The notes under the pieces are model-generated. The model was given only the letters and a program-made list of their open reading frames with translations, did no database searches and was not told where the DNA came from. Shown piece after piece: positions 56,746 through 64,000 of a DNA stretch of 64,000 nucleotides (the first letter of the stretch is position 1; the number at the start of each line of letters is the position of its first letter). The translations under genes and the position numbers were made by a program. This stretch comes from Nissolia schottii (taxonomy: Eukaryota > Streptophyta > Magnoliopsida > Fabales > Fabaceae): assembly GCA_003254905.1 (NCBI GenBank), contig QANU01087054.1, positions 3,292-67,291 of the forward strand, written 5' to 3'.

Positions 56746-56912
56746 TTCTATTTTCACTTTCTCGGTGAACTTTCCGGAAAAATGGGGTTTTGGTCGGGAA
56801 TAGGGTTCAAAAGGATCCCCCCAAAGCTTTGGCCCTCCAAAACACACAGAGAGGCCTCCTAAAACCAGAGGGCTCTATATGGTGCCTATATACGATTACT
56901 TATAACCAATGA
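56746..56912 (-). promoter_or_regulatory. 5' UTR and core promoter candidate of the UBP1-like gene
   Basis: On the minus strand two TATA-like stretches (TATATAGG at 56892-56885 and ATATAGAG at 56880-56873) lie 130-150 bases before the ATG, with an inverted CCAAT (ATTGG) at about 56907. TATA placement suggests a 5' UTR of about 100 bases. Transcription start not proven. Confidence 0.4.
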
Positions 56913-58451
56913 AAGGGTAATTACATTCACTTTGATTGAGATTCAATAAAAATAAACTTCTCCCCCCTTAGACTTTATTTAAAATTGTAGACCCCTCCCT
57001 TAATTGTTTACCCCACTGTTTAGTTTCACGAGTAAAAAATATAAAAAGACTTATATGCCCTTATTTGACTCTCAATAATATTGAATGCCACCTTGCTCCC
57101 CCCTCCCCAAAATCACCTGCAACTCAGATCTACAAAACAGTGAAACACCCACTATATCATTAAAACCATTAAAAGAAAATTAAGCCTTAAAACAGGGTCA
57201 CTTAGAACCAAACTAAAGCAAATTCATCAAAGCTCTTCACTGCAAACACCCATGCCTCACGGAGGGGGGAACATATGGAGAGCAGCAACATACGAACTCG
57301 TGACAGGGAGGCATCGTGACCACCGCCCCTTCAACTTGCATCGTCACGTCACTGCCGTGAACCCGCTGTTTCTGTGGAGGGGATGGATCATGGCAACCAA
57401 GCCTACAGTTGGCGTCACCACGCTACTCTGAGGGACCCCTTCTGGCGCCGCCACAAGCCGTCGTGCTTCCAGTTCTTCGCGCACCTGGTTCGTCGTTCTC
57501 CGTGCAACCGGCCAACGTTCATGTTGGTGGCCGCCCGAGCTCGTCGCTTCCGGCACCAGGCTGCTTTAGCTCCAACAGTATGCTACCCCTCTCTGCAATA
57601 GTGGAGCCTTACGTTGATTGTTGTAATTTTTTTTTTTTTTAGTCAGTCTATGTTTAAGTGTTAGAATGGGAGAGGTATATGAGGAAACGACGCATTAGTG
57701 TTTTTTCGACTGAGGGTAATCTTGGAATTCTATTAACTATTTAGAAGTAAGCAATGTAAGTATAGTTGTAAAATTTAGGAAGGAGGTTAGTGTATTTTTA
57801 ATACAGACCTGCCATGCGTATATTAAAAAGCATATATCATACCTATGCTCCATATTTTTATATATAAAATGTGTGTTTGAATATTTGTAATGTTTGTGTG
57901 ATTAATTAAATATAATTAAGAATATCATCTACAAGTTTGTAATATTAGTACATTTATGAGAATAAAGTTTGTGCATTATTACTTATAATTTTTGTGCATT
58001 TTTAAATAAAGTTCAGATTGTAAGACACTCGGATAATTTTATAATATTTGTGCATCTATACATATAAAATTTGTGCATTACTATTTATAATGTTTGTGCA
58101 TTTTTAAATAAAGTTCAGCTTGTATATAACTCTAAACTATAGGTTTGTAGTGTAGTCCAAATACAGTATGTGCATGAATGCGTATAAAGTTTGTGTTTTA
58201 ACGCTGTAATGTTTATGTTTTAACGCCTTTAAGTTTGTGCTCTATTTTGGAAAATTGTATTGTATACGTATAATAATCATTAATTACCTAATTTGAATGG
58301 TGTATGTATGGGTGTATGAAATTGGTGTACACATAGCATTTTTGTTTTTAATATAACGGGAGGGAAGTTAATGTAATTAAAAATTAAAAAAAAATGTGTT
58401 CTTCTTTTTTTTTACCTTTTTCTAATTGATAGTCTTACTAGGGTTTGCTAG
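56913..58451. other. intergenic DNA between the gene and the right nest
   Basis: No gene recognised. 57290-57600 is more GC-rich and has short overlapping open frames on both strands but no domain. From 57780 the sequence is AT-rich and contains two copies of a unit of about 105 bases (about 57961-58065 and 58066-58170) sharing TTTGTGCATTTTTAAATAAA and GTTCAG. Beyond that I see nothing. Confidence 0.5.
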
Positions 58452-58497
58452 AACACCCCTAGCAACTGCTTACGCTTAAGTCGTATGCAATGCTTAC
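58452..58497 (-). mobile_element. stub of a minus-strand gypsy LTR end
   Basis: GAACACCCCTAGCAACTG and CAATGCTTACT match the 3' LTR ends seen at 14552 and 15632 (GAAACACCCTAGCTAACTG). Only the first 46 bases are present; the rest is displaced by the LTR starting at 58498 and lies off-window. Confidence 0.6.
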
Positions 58498-61400
58498 TGT
58501 AACATCCTAATTTTTCCCTTAGTAAAGATTTCCTAAAATTAAATAGGGGAAATAAGTTTTGCACTAGTTTATGGGTTAAAATGTCTGTAGAAGAAATTCT
58601 GCTCAGTTTCATAAAATTCTGCAGATACTAGAATGGATCTTTTATTATCATCCAAGTATAACCGTGGATCTAAGGTATCTGTAAAATATATGGTTACGGA
58701 GGAAATTTCACAAATACCTTAGATTAATTCAAATTATTCCTTAGAAAACTTAGTGAATCACAAAGACGTGATCAAAATATTTTTCGGATAACCGTACGCG
58801 AAGTATCGGGACAGTTAACGACCAAATATGATTAAAATTGATCAGAATTGGTCTTGGAAAATTTGAGGACAAGCATTTCGGTTGCATCCTCAAATTCACA
58901 CGGCCAATTAGTGTCCAAGTGGCTTAGTCAAGAAACTTCAACACAATTATGGTCTTGTGACTAAGCATAGTGAGTCATAAGCCTAGTCATCACATGACCT
59001 ATAATTCCCAAATTTTGGAATTTAATTTTTAGCTAAAATTGGCGAACCGGCCATGAGGCCTATATATACCTCCATGGTTTATTCAAAGTGGAGACATGAA
59101 GAAAGACTTAAGGAAACTCTGTCAGTTTATACACTCCGCTGTTACCACGCCAAACTATAGACACAATAGTTTCTGTTTAACATAAAATCCTAACTCTCCA
59201 TAATCTTCTCTTTAGAAACTACTCTTTATCTCCTTAGGCAAGAATCTCCATCTCTAACCTTTAAGCACTCTCCCAATAACAAGGAGAACAAGTTGTTAGA
59301 CTCTCGGAGTTTCTGCAGACTTGTGACCAAATTAGTTTCCAGGTGGGTAAACCGACTTATCCACTGTCTGTGGTTTTGCTAGATGATATATGATGTTAGG
59401 ATGTCTTTTATGTGACTTTGAGTTATATATATATGTGGTTGATGATTGTCTGGATCTGTTGGTGCTGTCTGTGATTCTGTTAGAAGCTAGGAAAGCTTAA
59501 GTTAAAAATAGGGCTATGACATGATTTTGGAAGGAACTGTATGCTAAGATTTTTATCAAGAAAAACTAATGTTATTTTTGGATTCTACACGAAAAATTGA
59601 GTGGGATGTCAAGTTTTTATGATTTTTGGAAGCCCCAGTGAATTTCTCAGCAAACAGGTGAAAAACGGGGTTTTTAAGGAAAAAGGGCAAAATGAGAATT
59701 TCACATCTTAGAACTGAAAAAATGGGTTGGTTTTCAGAAAACATGGGTTTGGAACTATCAAAAACCTTAAGGGCAAATCTTGAGTCCATCGGGTTTTTGA
59801 GAACAAAAATTCCAAAGAAAGAAGGGCGTTTACGGGGGCGAAATGGTAATTTTGGAAAAATGGGCAAAACTAGAACTTCGTGCCGTGGGGTTCAGAATCT
59901 GGGTTTTTAGACATGAAAAATAATCTTAGGGCTACCAAAAGGTCTTGGACCTCTCCGGTTTATTGTAACATCCCGCTTTTTCCCTTAGTAAAGATTTTCA
60001 AAATTAAATAGGGAAAATAAGGTCTTGCACTAATTGATAGATTAAAATGTCTGTAGAAGAAATTCTGCTCAGTTTCGGGAAATTTTACAGACACTAGAAC
60101 AAACCTTTTCTGCCGTTTGAACACAACCGTGCGTATAAAGTATTCGTAACAGGTACGGCTACAGACAAGAATTCATAAATACCTAAATGACCTTAGAATA
60201 TTATTTAGAAAAAATTAGGGGATCACAAAGATGTGATCGGAATATTTTTAGAATAACCATACGTGAAGTATTGGGACCGGAAACGATAAAACCTAATCAA
60301 AATCGATCTGCTGGTGCCTGTTAATTCTTGGCCACAAAATTGGCCAAGACACAAGGCCATACACCACCACAAAGAGGCCAAGTGGCTGGTCAAGAAGTCA
60401 AATGGTGACTCATGGGGGGTTAGTCACCATTATTGATGTCATGCATGACATAAGCGAGGGGCAAAAGGGTAAATTGGACTAAGGGAAAAATAGGAAAGTG
60501 GATTTCATCCCATGGCCTATAAATACCCCCCTAAATATGAAAATGTGGAGGAAAAATGGAAAATCTTACCAAAACTCTGTTCAATAACACAATCAACCGT
60601 TATGCAGTTAAACTGGAGACCTAGAGACCTCTTACACTAAACCTAGACAAAGTTCTTCCATAACTCCCTAACTTTAACCCACAAAAGCCCTCATAATCCC
60701 TAGAGAAAGCTTGGAGAAATTCAGTCCAAGAAGATCTAGGAAGCATCATCGTGGGAGACAAGGCCAAAGGAACCAGCAAAAACCGTCGTCGGACGCGAAA
60801 ACGTGGGTAAACCGACATAATCACTGTCTATGTGATTTAGGATGTGTTGAGCTGTGTTTTGTGCTAGAAATACCTGTGGTTAGGATTCCTTTTATGTGAC
60901 TTTGGTGTATATATGTATCGTTGATGATTGTCTGGATCTGTTGGTACTATCTGTGCTTCTGTCAGAAGTTAGGAAAGCCTAAGCGGTAAATGGAACTATA
61001 TCACGTTTTTATCAAGAACTATATGCTGGGATTTTTATCTTGAAAAACTAATGTTAATTTTGGATTCTACACGAAATTTTGAGTGGGGATGTCAAGTTTT
61101 ATGATTTTTGGAGTCCCCGATGAATTTCTCAGCAAACAGGCAGAAAACGGGATTTTTGTGAAAAAAGACAAAACGGGAATTTCACGTCTTGGAACTGAAA
61201 AACTGAGTTTGTTTTTAGAAAATATGGGTTTATAACTATCAAAAACCTTAAGGTCAAGTCTTGATCCATCGGGTTTTTGAGAACAAAAAATTCCAAAGAA
61301 AGTAGGGCGTTTGCGGGGGCGAAACGGTAATTTTGGAAAAAAGGGGCAAATTGTAATTTCATGGAACTGGGAGTGAAATCTGACTTTTTAATCATGAAAA

Positions 61401-61535
61401 ATGATCTTAGGGCTATCAAAAACCTTGGGGTAAGGTCTTGGACCTCTCTGGTTTCTAATCGCTATTTTCTGACAGAAACCAAACGTCTGTTTTACTAGTT
61501 ACTAGTTTGATGCCTGTTTATGTTCAAGAAAGGTT
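58498..61535 (+). mobile_element. plus-strand gypsy LTR with a sister LTR inserted in it
   Basis: Outer LTR starts TGTAACATCC at 58498 after CTTAC; the inner one starts TGTAACATCCC at 59964 after TTTAT. Their sequences run in parallel for about 1.46 kb (for example GTCTGTAGAAGAAATTCTGC in both). Neither reaches its 3' end here: the outer is cut by the inner, the inner by the SIRE-like element at 61536. Both contain GTGGGTAAACCGAC near 59343 and 60804 but no CGCTGAGCGG array. No coding domain. Confidence 0.75.
59964..61535 (+). mobile_element. inner gypsy LTR (5' portion)
   Basis: Second, younger copy of the LTR at 58498, entering after TTTAT (59959-59963). Its continuation lies right of the SIRE-like element, beyond the window. 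Confidence 0.75.
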
Positions 61536-62793
61536 TGTAACTCAGGATAGCAACCTAAGAGGGGGGTGAATTAGGTTTTACTTGTTTTTCTCGGATTTTG
61601 GTTCTTTGAAAAGTTTGAAACCCTAATCCCCAATTTTAGAACAAGACCCAGCAATTCTCAAATAGATAAGATGTTAAATGCAGCGGAAATTGTAAATTGC
61701 TGAATGTAAAAGTGTAGGGATAAGAAAATTCACACCGGAGAATTTATCCTGGTTCACCTTCACAAACCGAAGGCTACGTCCAGTCCCCTGTTCTGATTCA
61801 GGGATTTTTCCACTATGTAAACTTGTGTTGTGTACAACCTCACACCCGAGGCACTTACACCGACAACTACAAGAGAACACAACCGTTCTCCTGGTTACAC
61901 AATGTCTTCACCGAACCCTACGGTGATGATCAGAACACTACACCGAAAACCACGGTGTTTACAATAACCAAATTGTTTTGAAGAAGATTTGTACAATGGC
62001 TTTGTAACAATCCTAAACTCAGGGAGGGATAATCCTGAATAGAAAGCACTCAAAGATATGAAAGTTAAGGCTCAATGCTTTTCTGAGTTAGGATTGAAAA
62101 AGACTTTGAAAATTATGATCAGAACTTTGATCAGAACATGTGAAAATTGTAAGAATCAATGAGAGAATGAAGTTCTGATTGTGTGTCTTGGGTTCTGCAC
62201 GAATTCTGCAATATATAGGCAGAGGTGCCTGTTCATGAACCAATGCCAAAGCATATGATGCAAAACAACGCATTGTTTCATGAAAAAACACACCCATTCG
62301 AGCATGTAATCGATTAACCAAAGGCTGTAATCGATTACACACAAGAAACGGCCATATTTTCAAATTTCAAAAGCTGGTAATCGATTACTGCGGGTTGGTA
62401 ATCGATTACACCATTCAAAACTTGAATATTTTTGAATTCAAAGTGCTGGTAATCGATTACACAAGCATGGTAATCGATTAACCATGCAAAACCCGAGTTT
62501 AAGTGTTAAAACCCTTTGAAAAATGTTCCCAAATGCTTCTAGGGTTTTAAGAAAAATGTTAGACATGTTTGTGATGAAAAACTTTGAGCCATTAACCTTA
62601 ATATATTAACATGTGCTAACTATTGACTCTAGGGTTTAAAATCTTGAACCTTTTTAGATGTGCAGCTTGAGCTTGAGATTCTTTAATCTTGTTTGAGTCT
62701 TCCCTCGAGTCTTCTCTTTTTCTGCTTTTTGTTGGTGTTGTTGTCGTCATCAAAACCACGCCATCAATGGTCAGAGGAAGAGTCTTCTTCACA
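61536..62793 (-). repeat. SIRE-like 3' LTR (1258 bp)
   Basis: TGTAACTCAGG to CTTCTTCACA. Uninterrupted counterpart of 32024-40280. Contains six GTAATCGATTAC-type palindromes at 62306-62485, arranged as three pairs. Confidence 0.85.
62306..62485. repeat. paired GTAATCGATTAC palindromes
   Basis: Six copies (two ending in TTAACC rather than TTAC), in three pairs; members of a pair are 22-26 bases apart start to start and pairs are about 65 bases apart. The core GTAATCGATTAC is a perfect 12-base palindrome. Confidence 0.85.
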
Positions 62794-63234
62794 TTCTCCC
62801 CCTTTTTGATGATGACAAAACATCCATTGAAAAATTGAAGTTCATTCACTGCATTGCTCCCCCTGTGTCTTTGAGTCTTGCCGTCCTTGGTTTTGAATAG
62901 TTTCTCCCCCTGTAAAAATCAGACCAAGCACCAGACAACAGACAACAGGAACCTTTCTCCCCCTTTTTGACATCATCAAAAAGAAGAAAAAGGAACACAG
63001 CAGATAGAATATACAATATACCATACATAGACAATATACAATATAACATAATTTATAACAAAGAGTAACAATCCATACAATCATAAGCAAACGTTTAACA
63101 AACGAAACAACTGTTCAACCAAAACAGAAATGCAACTACAGGAATTTGAAAGTACTAAACGATTACAACTGAAACCAAATAAAATGTTCAAATGCAAACG
63201 AAACATTACAACCATCATAAAACAAACATAAGTC

Positions 63235-64000
63235 CTAAGGCAGATCAGCGTCACTTGGAAAATCAAGGTTGTCGAGTGAGACATCGTTGTGAACTTTGGC
63301 GAAGTCCTCAACCTGCTTGGCTAGCCGCTCAATGTCACCACGCAGGTCAGTATGAAGCGAATCAATCCGACCATCAATGTGATCAAACCTAGCAGTGTGT
63401 GCTGCCTGCATGTGATCCAACCTCTCGAGAATCATCTGATATGGGTTATCTGAACTGAAAGAGGGTGGTGGAATGATTGGAGCGGAAGAGGAAGCAGATG
63501 TGGACGGTGGACGAGGAGGTGTGGAATCCCTTGAATCGGCCTTGTGTCGGAATATCCCATCAACATCCTTGTAAATGCCCAACTTAGGTAGGATGTCAGT
63601 ATCGATCTTCTGAGACTTGACATCTACCTTTAAGGTAAATTCTCCTGCAACCGGCACACCATAATTCTGAAAGATTTGTGAAATAGCAGGTGCATATGGT
63701 AAAGCTCCAGCCCGGTCACACTGCAGTAACATATGCTGCTGAACTAAGAAAGCCCAATTGATCTTCTCCTTGGTCTTCAAACCATACATAATCTGTAATT
63801 CGAGATCACTGATTTGGGCATGGTTTAAGACCTGGGGTAGAAGAACATAGCTTAAGAAGTAATGCAGCAATCTGTCACCGGCAGTCAAGGGACCAACAGG
63901 CAGAATATCCCTTGATCTTGCAGACTCCAACCTCTGTCGTTTTTCTTGAAGTTGTGCCTCTGAAAAGCGACACAGACTTTGATAAAACGACTTCCTGTTG
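63235..64000 (-). CDS. SIRE-associated protein of the plant-transposon/env-like type (partial)
   Basis: The frame is open from the right window edge to a stop at 63235; the true start is off-window. Recognisable stretches are PVGPLTAGDRLLHYFLSYVLLP, HAQISDLELQIMYGLKT, KINWAFLVQQHML and LPYAPAISQIF, followed by a Ser/Pro-rich linker, then a coiled-coil-like carboxy part (MILERLDHMQAAHTARFDHIDGRID) and an acidic end. This resembles a domain often annotated in legumes as putative plant transposon protein and found in SIRE-type elements downstream of pol. Its position between pol and the 3' LTR fits the env-like reading frame of that lineage. Role unproven. It could also be a captured host segment. 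Confidence 0.55.
   Translation of the reverse strand, partial: NRKSFYQSLCRFSEAQLQEKRQRLESARSRDILPVGPLTAGDRLLHYFLSYVLLPQVLNHAQISDLELQIMYGLKTKEKINWAFLVQQHMLLQCDRAGALPYAPAISQIFQNYGVPVAGEFTLKVDVKSQKIDTDILPKLGIYKDVDGIFRHKADSRDSTPPRPPSTSASSSAPIIPPPSFSSDNPYQMILERLDHMQAAHTARFDHIDGRIDSLHTDLRGDIERLAKQVEDFAKVHNDVSLDNLDFPSDADLP

Larger units (their letters stand above)
61536..64000 (-). mobile_element. SIRE/Maximus-type Ty1/copia element, 3' part, runs off-window
   Basis: 3' LTR at 61536-62793, purine tracts from 62794, then an open frame at 63235-64000. Left target candidate AGGTT at 61531-61535. Same family as 32024-42072; the 62794-63000 region is collinear with 40281-40500. Here the protein upstream of the purine tracts is not RNase H but a different product, so the two members differ in their 3' coding region. 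Confidence 0.85.

Noticed and set aside
57344-57642. Overlapping GC-rich frames on both strands upstream of the host gene
   Set aside because: No recognisable domain, no consistent frame, no splice structure; best left as intergenic.
62306-62485. Evenly spaced short repeats resembling a CRISPR array
   Set aside because: The repeats are 12-base palindromes with unequal spacers inside a plant retrotransposon LTR, with no cas genes; the host is eukaryotic.

Overview
This is plant nuclear DNA, almost certainly from a papilionoid legume (Phaseolus/Vigna/soybean-like). The evidence is one intact, intron-rich host gene for a three-RRM oligouridylate-binding protein (UBP1 family), SIRE/Maximus-type Ty1/copia LTRs rich in the palindrome GTAATCGATTAC, and very large Ty3/gypsy LTRs. 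The species call is inference; the plant call is secure.

Layout. (1) 1-42,072 is a deep nest of LTR retrotransposons. The oldest readable layer is a plus-strand chromovirus pol remnant (integrase; 26,363-26,620 and 31,087-32,023). A minus-strand chromovirus with only gag between its LTRs (12,186-26,362) was inserted into that sequence. Each of its LTRs was later invaded: the 5' LTR by three solo LTRs (15,632-18,786; 19,111-20,579; 20,634-24,706), and the 3' LTR by a plus-strand LTR (6,235-12,185, start off-window), which itself holds an Athila-like gag-only element (1-6,234) and a solo LTR (6,717-10,329). The integrase remnant is split by another solo LTR (26,621-31,086, carrying a truncated Athila-like LTR) and cut off by a SIRE-like LTR (32,024-40,280). 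That LTR is split by a solo LTR (32,927-39,874), which is split again (34,894-38,115). Most junctions were fixed by 5-bp target-site duplications, given per feature. (2) 42,073-56,745 is the host locus: UBP1-like gene on the minus strand, 12 coding exons, 419 codons, long introns holding LINE remnants and one Tourist-like MITE. (3) 56,746-58,451 is the promoter/5' flank and AT-rich intergenic DNA. (4) 58,452-64,000 is a second nest: LTR fragment, LTR in LTR, then a minus-strand SIRE-like element running off the right edge.

The most unusual material is inside the 3-4 kb gypsy LTRs. They share a layout: a conserved start TGTAACAnCCY, a slot filled with arrays of short palindromes (CGCTnAGCG in most, TTCAATCGAA in one), a slot filled with a different minisatellite in each copy, in several copies a hairpin with compensatory base changes, a splice-acceptor-like motif, and then a small reading frame. 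In two related copies that reading frame has kept its protein sequence better than chance would predict.

Limits: all comparisons were made by eye. Family names rest on motifs, not database searches. Several boundaries inside introns are approximate.
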